DNA from: Lethocerus indicus
Taxonomy: Eukaryota > Arthropoda > Insecta > Hemiptera > Belostomatidae
Direction: 5' to 3'
NCBI GenBank assembly: GCA_019843655.1
Contig: JACDQD010000008.1
Coordinates: 15,720,442 to 15,784,441, forward strand
Length of the DNA: 64,000 nt
Made by a program: the position numbers and the translations under genes. Shown in pieces: positions 38,801 through 53,800 of the stretch (position 1 is its first letter; each line of letters begins with the position of its first letter). The notes below the pieces were generated by a model. It was not told the DNA's origin. It did not search any database and worked only from the letters and a program-made list of their open reading frames with translations.

Positions 38801-41800
38801 TGCTTGTCTGAGGTAGGTTGAACGCATTTTGTAACCTTTTATTTATATTCACCTTTTAAAGATTATACACAAGCTAGACCGTATTAGTAGTAAATGATAT
38901 TTTTTAAATAGCAATAAAAAAAATGTATTTGTTACTTCAGAGCGATTGACCTTTTTGTACCGAAACGCGTGCGTTATTAAATTGTCATTGACCATGGAAG
39001 AAGACCCATTATACGTATAATTATAGGAAGAGGAAGCGGCGGAGGTCTGACTATTAAACCATATACATTTCCGGTTTTTCTTTCGTCTGGTATTGTTATT
39101 TTATAACTACTGTTACCAGTTGAGAACCGAACAGAATTGGTCATCAATCGATATATCGATTTATTCCGATTGCTTCCCTCCGGTAAGCCCCCCAACTACT
39201 TAAGTTATTAAAATCTCGTTTTTAATTCAGCCGAGTCTAACTTTTTGTATAAATGATATATAGGTTAACTCAAGTATAGATTCTTTGTACCTTTGTACTT
39301 GTGTGAATATAAACTAAATAGTTTATAACTTGACTTTCTTTCATTGTACTAACACTGAGGTCTGTTCTACTGTTGTTTTGCCAATTTCAATAGATAGAGC
39401 TAGTCGTAGTCGACTTAGTAACATACAATACCTTTCTCGTGTTATTTCATGATTTTTCTAATTTATATTTCGTGGTTGTAACCTTAACGTTGGACTGAAA
39501 TTCATTTTTTTTACTTACAAAAAATATAATCACGCTACCGTTTATTGACATGGTCAATTTGAACCAATTGATTTCCTGAAGTCTGTCTCCTCGCAGGATT
39601 GCATTTATAAATGTTAATTCAGAATATCATTACGTTACTTCCTTTAGATTTTGAAGTGCTCTCCAGTGAAATTTACTATAAAAATTGTCCCATAAGCGAT
39701 CATTTTTCTTTTTTAGCCATCCATATTTTGCGTTTCCTTAATTTCCCACTTTTAAAGTTTAAATTTTGCAATTTATTTTGGGTGCCGGTTATTTAATTTC
39801 ACGAAATAGTTTATTGCGAAGGCCTTCGGTTTTCCTCCATCGTTCTGTCGAAAAAAGGTGTGACCCGAATGCATCACCATTTCAATATTACCTAAAATCT
39901 CAACTCGAGATAACTTCCTCGTTTTTTTTTTGTTTAACAACCGACGAATTCTTTAAGGTAACTGAACACCGCAAATTAAAAGATCAGGTCGTAGAGGCTG
40001 TGTTATCAATATAAATGATCGAGAAATAATCACGGGAAAATAGAACAAAATAACAAATAATTCGATTAAATAAAAATGTTTTTTCGATGATTTACCTAGG
40101 TTCGGTGTAGTCGGTTGCGTGTAAGCGAAACATCACGTGATGTTCTACAAAGGGGGAGTTCCGACCGATAACAACGGTTGAAACCTCCGTCAGGTTAGAC
40201 CCTTGTTGAGGCCGCATTGGCCCCTTGTTTTTTGACTGATAAATTGCATTAACGATCTGTCATCGAATGTCGTCTATTGTTTGAAATATGTCAGGCTTTG
40301 TCAAATTGTCCAGACCCAGCATGTCCCAGGGGACTGTCATTCAGCAGCGTCAGTTGGAAAACAATTTCGCGGTAGCCACACCCGAGGAGTTCGTTAAGAG
40401 ATTCAAAGGAACCAAAGTTATAAACAAGGTAATTATTCTTGTATATTATTTTTTTCGTGCTCATTTGTTTTTTCAATTTCAAACCTCAACGTTTTCTATT
40501 TGTGATTTAATGGAATTGAATCTGGGCCTTTGATTCCTTTGTGTTGTTTATTAATTGGCATCAGGAATGTTGTTAAAGCCACTCTATGTTATTCAGTAAA
40601 TATAGAAATAGAGTTTAATTCAATGATAGATAGCTTAGGATATAAGACAGTTAGTAATAAACAAAATAGGTACTTCATTAATTCTTCTTTAATTAGGTAC
40701 ATTTTGGGTTTGATTACATAAAGTTTATCCATTTATTCCTACATATCTATTGTATGTATCAATTTACATATATTTAAATTACCTTTAAATTTGATTATTA
40801 TGACTATTGCATTTTTTCAGGTGTTAATAGCGAATAATGGCATAGCTGCAGTGAAATGCATGAGATCTATACGAAGATGGTCATACGAAATGTTCAAAAA
40901 CGAAAGGGCCATCAGGTTTGTTGTGATGGTCACACCAGAAGATCTGAAAGGTATTGTAATAATTTTCTATTCATTGAAGTTTATAGGTTTTAATTGGTAT
41001 CTGTATTTTTAGTCTCTGAATAATAATATTTCAGCCAATGCTGAATACATCAAGATGGCAGACCACTATGTTCCAGTTCCGGGAGGTACCAACAACAATA
41101 ACTATGCTAATGTTGAGCTAATTGTTGACTTGGCTGTTAGGACACAAGTTCAGGTGAAATTATTTGCAGTCTTAACTCTGTTTGATATTTATATGTGTTC
41201 TTACATAGATAGAGTGCACTCTACATTATCCATGGCATTTAAAAATTATAATACTTTGATTATTATGAGAAAATATTTTTTTAATAAATGAAAAAATGTT
41301 ATGATACAACATTTATGATTTCCATTAACATATGTATAAATCCCATATAAAAAAAGGTTACCATTTCTAACTAAATGATGCAATGTTCTGTTTTTACCTG
41401 TCATTCACTGATTGAATTTTGTAAATTAATATTTTAGTAGTAGTCAATTTTATTTTGTTGTATGTCTTATTTAACAAAAGGCTGTCTGGGCTGGTTGGGG
41501 TCATGCATCAGAAAATCCAAAACTACCTGAATTATTACACAAAAATAATATCACATTCATTGGCCCCCCTGAAAAAGCCATGTGGGCCCTTGGAGACAAG
41601 ATTGCTTCAAGTATAGTAGCTCAAACTGCAGAAATACCAACTCTTCCATGGTCTGGTACAGGTTAGTTTCCCTTAATAATTATCGGTTTCCCGTATTAAC
41701 AGTTTGATTTTTCTACATACACATATTTTTTTATTGGGGAGATATATTTCTTGCCAAATTATTTATTATTAAAATTAAATTATTTGTATAGGTTTAACAG

Positions 41801-44800
41801 CACAGTATTCTGGGAGAAGGATAAAAATAAGTTCAGAATTGTATAAGAAGGGCTGTGTGACAACTGCTGAAGAAGGACTGGCATCTGCACAGCGAATTGG
41901 ATTTCCAGTTATGATAAAAGCCAGTGAAGGAGGTGGAGGAAAAGGAATACGTAAAGTTGAAGCAGCTGAAGAATTCCCTAATTTATTTAGACAAGTAATC
42001 TTTTTTCTTTATTTTTTGTAATGATTGAAATAGTAGAAATAAAAGCCTTTCATGTGGGGTCATTGACCAGACCTTGAGTGGATTAAAACAATTGTACTTA
42101 ATTAAGTACAACTGCTAATTTATATTTCTTTCCCCCAAATTATTAAATGCACATTTTTCATTAATATTATTTGATTTAGTGGTGAAAAAAGACCACTTGA
42201 ACATAGATAGAGTCAAAATTTCACTCTGTAAAGTTATAAAAGATTAATAATATTATAATTAAAATGTTTGTAGGTACAAGCTGAAGTACCTGGGTCTCCA
42301 ATATTCGTAATGAAACTAGCAAGGAGTGCTCGTCATCTTGAAGTTCAGTTGTTGGCAGATCAGTATGGAAATGCTATATCACTTTTTGGAAGAGATTGTT
42401 CCATACAGAGACGACACCAGAAAATTATTGAAGAGGCCCCAGCTGTTGTGGCTAGGCCTGAAGTTTTTGAAGATATGGAGAAAGTATATATAGATTTATC
42501 ATTTACTTATTAATGTCTTATTAAATATGACAGGTGTCCTACTAAAATTATCTTGTTTTGGATCTTCTACCTCTTTTTTATAACATTGTATGCATAAAAC
42601 CAAAAATGTACTGCTTAGAGTTTAATGACAACTGTTGACATTGCTTACTTTGCACTGCCAAAGTACCTAGATCCAGAAAATTTGAGGATTTTGCCAATAT
42701 ATGTGTAGAGTCTTTGGTTTGGTGCATTCAGAATATCTTAAGCATAGAATATTTAAATATCAATAAATTCTTTCCACAATAAAATATTATAATTATATAA
42801 TACAGTAGCTATTTTTCTGTTCTATTTCTTTATTTGGATTTTATGCGTTAATATTGAGTCCATGACATATTTATAATGTGAATTGTTAATGCAGGCTGCA
42901 GTCAGATTGGCTAAAATGGTTGGATACGTGAGTGCAGGAACTGTTGAATATTTGTATGACACTGAGGGTTTCTATTACTTCCTGGAACTGAATCCAAGGC
43001 TCCAGGTTGAACATCCTTGCACTGAAATGGTTTCAGATGTTAATTTACCAGCTGCTCAGCTTCAGGTAAAGTGATCTGTGAGGTATTACAATTGTCATTT
43101 GGTATTGTTTTAAAAATAATTATAGTGGGTTTTTTAAAAACAGGTTTCTATTTAATATAGGATGAAGAGTCCAATAAAGTATTATTGATGTTTTAGGTTG
43201 CTATGGGGTTACCTTTGCATAATATAAAAGATGTTCGAGTGCTGTATGGTGAATCTCCTTGGGGTGACTCTGTGATAGATTTTGATCAACCTCGACATAA
43301 ACCTCAACCCTGGGGGCATGTTATAGCCGCTAGAATTACAAGTGAAAATCCAGATGAAGGTAATTTGTGATAAATACTGCTATGACTGGTTTTGAAAATA
43401 TTAGTGTCAATCTATTATTTTTTGCCTAATCTTAATCATAGTTAGTTGTATTATTTTTTGATAGGCTTTAAACCAAGTTCTGGAACAGTACAAGAATTAA
43501 ACTTTAGGTCTTCAAAGAATGTTTGGGGTTACTTTAGTGTAGCTGCATCTGGAGGTTTGCATGAATTTGCAGATTCACAATTTGGTCACTGTTTTTCCTG
43601 GGGAGAGAATAGAGAGCAAGCTAGAGAGTAAGTTTAATTTTTTATATATCTGAAGTGCTTTTATATAAACAGTTTTGTTTGTGCCCTTTGTGATATGATA
43701 AGAGGAATATGTTTATTTTGTAGAAATTTGGTCATTGCTCTGAAGGAATTGTCTATACGAGGGGACTTCAGAACAACTGTTGAATATCTTATTACACTAT
43801 TAGAAACAGAAAGTTTCCAGGTTAGAATATTGTAATATTTTACGAGAAAGTTTATTACATTTTTAATATAATATTGTTTGACTTGTTCTTATTTTGCAGC
43901 TGTATTTTCAGAAAACTCAAACATAGAATTTATTAATTTAAAACTAAATTGATTGGGATTAATACAAAGTAATTTTTGATAGTCTCTAATTAAATGATAA
44001 TTTAATGTAATTATGTTTTCAGATAAATGCAATTGACACTGCCTGGTTGGATATTTTAATTGCTGAAAGAGTGCAGTCTGAAAAACCTGACATTCTCTTG
44101 GGTGTAATTTGTGGATCTCTTCATATAGTGGATCGTAAAATCTTAGATTCCTTTCAAAATTTTCAAAGTGCATTGGAGAGGTATAAACATTTGATGGTCA
44201 TTAAGTGGCTATAATAAAGACCTACATTTTATTATAATAAACTATTTTTTTTGCAGAGGTCAAATTTTAGGAAGCAATACTCTTGATCTTCAGGTCAATG
44301 TTGAATTAATACATGAAGGATATAAATACAAAGTTCAAGCTACTAAATCTGGTGCTAATTCATATTTCCTTGTGATGAATGGCTCATTCAAAGAAATAGA
44401 AGTTCACAGGCTCTCTGATGGAGGTATTGTATTTATATTTATTGATTAGAAAACAAAATGAAGCTAACAGAGTATACAAATTATGAGAAAAGTGAAACAG
44501 ATAATGAAAGAAATCTCAAAACTCAAAATATATTGGTAATCATTAATTATTTTCTTTTATAGGTATATTACTATCACTTGATGGATCCAGTTTCACAACA
44601 TACATGAGGGAAGAAGTAGATCGGTATCGTATAGTCATTGGGAACCAAACATGTATTTTTGAGAAGGAAAATGACCCTTCATTACTCAGATCACCTTCTG
44701 CTGGCAAACTTCTAAGTCATCTTGTTGAAGATGGTGGACATGTAGCCAAGGGCCAAGCTTATGCTGAAATTGAGGTTCGTTCATAATACTGGATAGAGCA

Positions 44801-47800
44801 TAATACGTGAGTTAAAGAGATAATTGTCATTATCTATAACAATGCCATATTTTTAATTTGCATTGTTTTAATTTTAATTTGCAACATTGGAAGGTAGGAC
44901 TTACCTACCTTGACACCTTGAAATTGACACCTCACGATTTTCTGTCTTATGACTATTGTAATAAAAGATATGAAACTGGTAACCAATTTGATTTTAAATA
45001 TCAAGATTAATTAAAACTAAATATATGTAGATGGCCATCCATACAACTAAATAACAAGGAACAATAGTCAATCAGGAGACCTGGTTCATGAACTAATCAA
45101 TTTAACTAAACACTGTTTATAGGAGTATTTTTGTTTAGTGATATGTTATTTTGTTTAATTTTAACAGGTAATGAAAATGGTGATGACTCTGACTGCTGCA
45201 GAAGCAGGCACTGTATTTTATGCAAAGAGGGCTGGAGCTGTGCTTGACGCAGGCACAATTATTGGTCATCTGGAGCTTGATGATCCTTCACTTGTTACCA
45301 AAGCACAAGACTATAAAGGTCAATTCCCTGAGTTGGATGTTTCTACACCTACTGTAGGAGATAAACTTAATCACAAGCACAACCATTACAGACAAATGTT
45401 GGATAATATATTAGCAGGTATTTATAAATGAATGTGAACCACTGTTTTTTTTTAATGAATTTTGTAATTATTAGATTATGATACTTTTAGTCTACCTTCT
45501 GTTTCATTCAGTTAATTTGTTGAATTAGAACTTACATTCTGAATATCTGGAGTTGAGGACACTTATAATTTGATTTTTTTCTTCCTTTTTATAGGGTATT
45601 GCCTTCCTGAACCTTATCATTTGATGAGACTTCGAGAAGTAATAGAAAAGTTCATGACCTGCCTGCGTGATCCCAGCTTACCATTGCTTGAACTTCAAGA
45701 GGTTATTGCATCCATTTCTGGCCGTATACCATTAACAGTTGAGAAGAAGATTCGTAAATTAATGACTCTGTATGAAAGAAACATTACATCGGTCCTTGCG
45801 CAATTCCCTAGCCAGCAAATTGCTGGTGTCATAGATAGGTATGTTGAAGGAATAAATCTAGACACGTTTATTGTTTTTATGTTCAGATTGGTATTGAATT
45901 AAGTAAAGAAAAATACCTGATATTTAATCTTAGAAGGCCTAGAATCACGATGAACTAATTCAATGTTTCCTTCAGTCATGCAGCCACTCTTTTGAAAAGG
46001 GCAGATCGTGATAATTTCTTCTTAACAACACAAGCTATAGTCCAGCTTGTACAGAGATATAGAAATGGTATTAGGGGTAGAATGAAATCAGCTGTACATG
46101 AGTTGCTTCGTCAGTATTTTGATGTGGAAAGTCAATTCCAACAAGGTGAGTGCATTTTTAAAAATTGATGTTGTTTAAAAAATGTGTTATATGTAATCAA
46201 AAATTACAAATGTAATCTTGAAATTTTTTATTTTGAACTTTTGATTTAATATAGATTTTTTTAATTATATATTTCTATTACAGTTTTGTAAATTATATTA
46301 TTTTGTAAGTTTAAATGTTTACTGCTGTTCCTTATTTTTATTCTATTATATAACATTCTAGGTCACTATGATAAATGTGTTACATCAATTAAAGAGAAGC
46401 ATAAAGATGATATGGCAGCTGTCACTGGAATAATATTCTCTCATAATCAAGTAATTCTTAATTTTAAAATAATATATTTAATCAATATTATTTATTTAGA
46501 AGATATCGGGTAGACTGTATAAATGGAGTTTAATAACTGATCTTTACTCAAAGATTAAAATGTTGCAAAAATGTTTTACTTGCGCTTTTTCTGTTCTGTA
46601 GTATTTTTTCTTTTTTTACATAGAGTATAATATAGATCAATGTAAATATATATTAACATAAACAAATATTAACATGTAACTTTAGTTATTAGTTCCATTC
46701 CAAGTGTATTAGGTCCTCATAAAGCTTGTATGTAAATTATTGGTTGTCAATAATTTGTTGTTCCTGTTGATAATTATTTGTTTTTGTGTACTTAGGTTGC
46801 TAAGAAAAATATGCTTGTGACAATGCTTATTGATCACTTATGGTCTAATGAACCAGGATTAACTGATGAATTAGCAACAACATTAAATGAACTGACTTCC
46901 CTTAATAGGAGTGAACATTCTAGAGTAGCTCTCAGGGCAAGACAGGTAAAAAAGAATTAGAGATTGGAAATAAAAATGTGAAATATCATTGTAGTTTTTA
47001 TGGTATAATTTTATGAATGAATTTTGGCATTAGGTCTTAATTGCTGCTCATCAACCTGCTTATGAACTCAGGCACAATCAAATGGAATCCATATTTCTTT
47101 CTGCTGTTGACATGTATGGACATGATTTCCATCCTGAAAACCTTCAGAAGTTAATTCAATCGGAAACTTCAATTTTTGATATTTTACACGACTTCTTTTA
47201 TCATACAAACAGAGCAGTTTGCAATGCCGCTTTGGAGGTTAGTATGACATATGAATTTATATATTTTACCAATTAATTTATAATTTTAATACTTTGTTTA
47301 ATAGCTAATTAATTTTCATGAGCTACAAAATTATTTTTAGGTATACGTAAGAAGAGTGTACATCTCATATGATCTGACATGTCTGCAACACCTGGAATTG
47401 AGTGGTGAAATACCGCTAGTTCATTTCCAGTTTTTACTTCCCAATGCACATCCAAATAGGTATGAATTAGACTAATATGAAAATAGGACATTTCATCTTT
47501 TTTTTGTTTTTCTTCTTTATTTTGAAGTTTGTTTTCGACAGTAGTTAATATTATGGTTTCTTGATAAACTATAATGTAATGGTCTAGGCAAAAATTTTGT
47601 GATGTGTGCACTTCATCTGGTGGTGTACTTCACAGCCCACAACGCACTGGCTGTATGGCTGCTTTTGAATCGTTTCAAAAGTTTGAGTCATACTTTGATG
47701 AGATTTTGGATTTACTCGAAGATTTCACAAGTCCAGCTGTTGTTTCCCCAAAAATAATTGAAGCAGTAGAAAACAGTTCTGAATCAAGAATGAGTACATC

Positions 47801-50800
47801 AATTAATGTTTCCTTATCCTTGGGAGATTCTATGCGTCCAATTGGTGTAGAGGATGAAATTCAGGTATGTCTGTCATAATTTCATTGAAAAATAGAAATT
47901 GTATTCATATATTGTATTCACCGGATTGTAGAATTGTTTATTACCTGGAATTTATATTTATATTTTTATATAAATTTTTATATATTTTTATATATTTATA
48001 TATTTTTATATAAATGTGTTGTAATATATGTGAAACACCTGCAATGTTTTTAACAAAGCTAACACTGGATAACAGAGGTGAGTAGTAGTAGTATTTAGTA
48101 TTGTTAAATATTATCCAAACGTTAATAAATGATTTCTCTTAGGTTGAGCCCATCCACATATTATGTATAGCCATTAAAGACTATGGGGATCTGGAAGATG
48201 AAAAGCTCAGTAAATTGTTTGGAGAATTTTGTGCCAGTCATAGGGATGAACTGAAATCAAAATCCATCAGAAGAGTTACTTTCCTTGCACTCAATAAGTG
48301 AGCACTTTAATATTTTTTACTGGAACTCATATTAAGAATTAATATTTTATTAAAGTATTATAAACTTAATTTTTATTTTTTAAAAATTGTTATAGTTATT
48401 TTTAAATTTTAATTGCATTAAATCTTCTATATGTGCATGATTTGTGGTATTTATTTATTTATTATTTCAGGCGGCAGTTCCCAAAAATCTTCACCTACAG
48501 GAATTGTGATAACTTTGCTGAAGATAGAATTTATAGGCATCTAGAACCAGGTATGGCTTTCCAGTTAGAATTGAACAGAATGAAAACGTACGATTTGGAA
48601 GCACTTCCTACATCAAACAGGAAGATGTACCTCTACTTGGGCAAAGCAAAAGTAAGTCAACTGGTTGAAATATTAAAAATTAGATATAAAAATTTTTAAA
48701 ATTAATATTTAATACTCGAAAGAGAACTGAAAATAGTATGCTCTGCATCTGTAATTTAATGTCCACTGTTTTGATTTCAGGTTGCTAAAGGTCAATCTGT
48801 AACTGATTACCGTTTCTTTATTCGGTCTATAATTCGTCACTCAGATTTGATAACTAAGGAAGCTTCTTTTGAGTATTTACAAAATGAAGGGGAAAGAGTC
48901 TTGTTGGAGGCGATGGATGAATTGGAGGTGGCATTTTCTCATCAGCTGGCACGAAGGACAGATTGCAATCACATATTCCTTAATTTTGTTCCTACTGTTA
49001 TAATGGATCCTGCGAAGGTATATACATATTAATAATGATATATGTTGTAGTAATATTGTAATATTATATATTTAAGATGAAATTAATTTTTATTGTTAAA
49101 ACAGATAGAAGAGAGTGTCACCAATATGGTACTTCGATATGGGCCAAGGCTCTGGAAACTTAGGGTGTTACAGGCTGAACTTAGAATGACAATAAGACCT
49201 TCTCCTTCAGCAAGCACATCGAATATAAGACTATGTCTTGCCAATGACAGTGGCTATTATCTTGATATATCAACTTATAAGGAAGTTGTTGACCCTAAAA
49301 CTGGAGTTGTAAGTGAATTTAATAATATTTTTTATCTTATGATGAATGAAAATATTTTCAAGTGAACAGATTACTTTAAATGATTTTTCTTTTTTGTCCA
49401 CTGGAATAGATTAAGTTTGAGGCTTATGGACCTAAACAGGGGCCAATGCACGGGCTTCCTGTCTCAACTCCCTATGTAACCAAAGACTACTTGCAACAAA
49501 AGCGCTTTCAAGCTCAAAGCAGTGGAACTACTTATGTCTATGATTTTCCTGATATTTTCAAACAGACTTGCGAGCGACAGTGGAAAGAATTTTGTCAAGA
49601 AAGGTTAAATGGTTAGAATCAATTTTGTAACACTGTATAATTCATTGGTCCATTTTGTTTTAGGATTTGATTATTTATTTTATGTATATTTTTTGGCTTT
49701 ATTCTTTTTAGATGATTTGACTATACCTAGTCAGGTTATGAACTGTGTTGAACTGGTTCTTGAAGGGGAGAACCTAATAGAAATGAAAAGATTACCTGGA
49801 GAAAATACTGTATGTAGTATTCAGTTATTTTCATTTTTCATTTGTACTTACAGTTCAATCTTGTTTGGTTGTGTTATTAATTTGCTTATATATTTGTTAT
49901 TAGGTTGGTATGGTGGCATGGAGAATTACACTTAATACACCGGAGTATCCAGATGGTCGTGACATAATTGTGATAGCAAACGATATTACATATCAGATTG
50001 GATCATTTGGGCCGAAAGAAGATTTGATATTTCTGAAGGCATCTCAACTGGCACGTAAATTACAAATCCCACGTGTCTACATTGCTGTTAATAGTGGTGC
50101 TAGAATAGGTCTGGCTGAGGAGGTTAAACAGTTATTCAAGGTTGCATGGGAAGACCCAAATTCCCCTGATAAGGTGAATTTTTTTAGTATCATTTGAACA
50201 TTACCTCATGGTATGAAATGGCATAAATGATCTTCATATGGTTATATTTTAATTTCAGGGTTTCAAATACCTATATTTAACAACTGAGGATTTCACTAAA
50301 GTTTCATCAATGAATTCTGTACATGCTATACTTATTGAAGATGAAGGTGAACCTAGATATAAAATAACAGATATAATTGGTAAGTTTAAAATTGTATAAC
50401 TTATGTATCACTGGTTAACTTGGGGAAATACTTCCTGAGCTTACTATTTATTAATTTAAATAAAAATAGGTGCTGAAGATGGTCTTGGTGTTGAAAATCT
50501 TCGATATGCTGGAATGATTGCTGGTGAAACATCTCAGGCATATAAGGAAATTGTTACAATTTCAATGGTCTCTTGCAGAGCAATTGGCATTGGTTCATAT
50601 CTAGTTCGATTAGGCCAAAGAATAATACAAATTGAAAACTCGCATATAATTTTAACAGGTTACAGTGCCCTTAACAAGGTATTATAAATCAAATAGTAAT
50701 TAGAATTAGCCTTGTCTAGTAATGATTAGCTCCATATTGCTATTAGATAGCTTTGATATTTGGCTTATGACCTAGTGATAATTTTTGCATTGGCTTTTAT

Positions 50801-53800
50801 ATTAGTGCTTCTTACTAAATTTTTGATTTAAAATAACATTTCAGATTATGAATGATAGAGAATCAATCATTATTGTCCAATTGTTATAACATAGGAATAT
50901 TTTTCATTAAATTAAAAATATTATACACGATGGCAAGAAACATCATCTGTGTAATTTAAAATTCTTTTCAGTTCTATGAACTCAAGTGATTACTTTAAAT
51001 TGCCAGTATTAAAATGTTAAATTCTTTTATCAAATACAGAGACAAATATAAAAATTGCTTTTAAATAATAATTTTAATAATTTTTAGCTCTTAGGAAGAG
51101 AAGTATATGCATCAAATAACCAATTAGGAGGTGTACAGATAATGTATAATAATGGTATATCACACAAAACTGAACCAAGAGATTTGGATGGTGTTTATGC
51201 AATATTAAAATGGCTTTCATACATACCTAAGGTAAAAAAAAGTTCTAAAAATTTATATGTACTCTGAAGTTAATTTTGCTATTTTAATGTTCAGAATGTT
51301 TTAGTTTGATAATTATAGGTCAACAATTCAATAATAATTTAAGCTTTAAACTGTAATAGGATTTAAACTCTGTTAGAATAATTTCTGCTAACCTGTGTCC
51401 CTTTATTGTCCCATAGCTTAATTTCTGTTTCTTTATAACATTTGTGTTACTTATTCAGGACAAGAGTTCTCCTCTGCCCATGTTGAAATCGGCGGATCCT
51501 GTGGAAAGGGAAATTAGATACTATCCAACTAAAACTCCTTATGATCCGAGGTGGATGCTGGAAGGCCGCTATAATCCTAGTATGATTGATGGCCATATTA
51601 AAGAGGTTTAAACTATTATTATTCACCGATTATAGTTCATTCAAAACAGCTTATTTGAAAATTAGGTAATCCTGATGAATGGGAGAGTGGTTTCTTTGAT
51701 CGTGGCAGTTGGGATGAAATCATGCAGCCTTGGGCCCAGACAGTGGTTGCAGGAAGGGCCAGGCTAGGAGGAATACCTGTCGGTGTTATTGCTGTGGAAA
51801 CAAGGACAGTTGAGCTCAGGCTACCTGCAGATCCAGCTAATCCTGATTCTGAGGCCAAGGTAATTGTTTTTATTACAGTATATTTGCTATAATTTGTTGT
51901 AACACTTGCCATTTCCATAGACTTTAGATCGTTGCTCCTTTTCTTATTAAATATAAAAATAAGAATAAAAATTATTTTCTTTGATACTGATATTAGAAAT
52001 CCTGAATTTAGACAATCTCCCAAGCGGGTCAAGTATGGTTTCCTGATTCTGCCTATAAAACAGCTCAAGCTATTCAAGATTTTAGTCATGAGGACTTACC
52101 ACTCATAATTTTTGCCAACTGGAGAGGGTTTTCTGGCGGAATGAAAGGTAAATGTTCTGTATTTATTCAAAGCACTCTCTCTGCATTCTATTTACACATG
52201 TGTATTTATTTATGTAAATTAATTCATTGAAATTTTCTTAGATATGTATGAACAAATCATGAAGTTTGGAGCTTATATTGTGGATGGGCTTAGAGACTAT
52301 GATAACCCGATATTAATCTATATTCCACCCAATGGAGAGCTTCGAGGTGGAGCTTGGGCTGTTGTCGATCCTACTATTAATCCACGCCACATGGAGATGT
52401 ATGCTGATCCTGAATCTAGGTAATTATTATTTCAGACTTTTCATTCTATTTATATAATTTCTTGTGAACCTATTTACATATATTTATTTATGTTTTTAAT
52501 TATTTTCTGTATTCATAGTTTTTATTTGGCAGTATCTACAAGTTTATAAAACCTAATAATAATGAGCATTTGCATCATTATTGATTGAATTACGATCATT
52601 ATGATTTGAATCTTTCATTAGGACCTTTTGTGTTTGAATTCTTGTACTTGCAAATTGATGAGCCCCTTGATAATTTTTTGCCACTTCTGTGCCTTATATT
52701 TTTTAAAAATTTATATTTCTGAATTATTCTAAGTAGAATATTAGCAGTTTCTAATCAGTTCTTTTTTTTCATTCTCAAATTAAGTGATTATATTTTTGCA
52801 GGGGTGGTGTTTTGGAGCCAGAAGGTATAGTCGAAATAAAATACAGGATGAAGGATCTTGTTAAAACAATGGCCAGATTAGATTCTGTGATTGCTGAATT
52901 GAAATTGAAATTATCTGATAGCACTATAACAGCAGAAGAAAAACAAGAATTAGATGAGAAAGTAGCTGCCAGGGAAAAATTCTTGACACCGATGTATCAT
53001 CAAGTGGCTGTGCATTTTGCTGATCTTCATGACACACCCGAGAGGATGCAAGAGAAGGGAGTGATTAATGTAAAAAATTATAGCTTTGACACTGTATAAC
53101 TGATTTTACTTTTATGATATTTTTATGATTCTTAACCTTGTTTTATTTGGTGATAGGACATTGTCCCGTGGAGGAAGTCACGGTGTATACTTCATTGGAG
53201 ACTGAAACGGTTGCTTCTGCAGAATCGAGTAAAGAGGCGTATGATTAAAATGCAACCAAATCTCGGTGATGGACAAGCTCAGGCCATGCTACGGAGGTGG
53301 TTCGTTGAGGAAAAAGGAACTACTGAGGTAAGTGTCCATATTTTGGATTTTAATCAATGATCAATGATTGCCTGTACAATGAACTAATTATAATTGCTAT
53401 GAAAATTGACAGTATATTATACACATTTCAAAAATTTGACTGAAAACTACTTTTTACTTTTAGGCCTATTTGTGGGATGACAATGAAGCAGTAGTGGCAT
53501 GGCTGGAAAATCAACTCACCACTGGAGAAACAGGAGAATCAATTATTATTAAAAATATGAAGAGTGTTCAGCGTGATGCTATTATACATCAGATTAAATG
53601 TGCACTAGAGGTTTGTAAAAATATCATTTATTCATCATTTTGTTCATTATAGCATTCCTGCATAAGTTATGTAAAGCCAACTGGATAGTCAAAGTTACAT
53701 TATTTAACTTGGTTTGAACAAATGTTTTGACAAAGTGAATTTAACTGGTAGTTGCAATAGAGCTAATGTCAAAATAATTCCTTTTTTTCACAGGAAAGTC

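Noticed and set aside
47935..48020. Tandem TATATTTTTATA-like units in an ACC intron
   Set aside because: Simple AT-rich low-complexity sequence; no sign of function.
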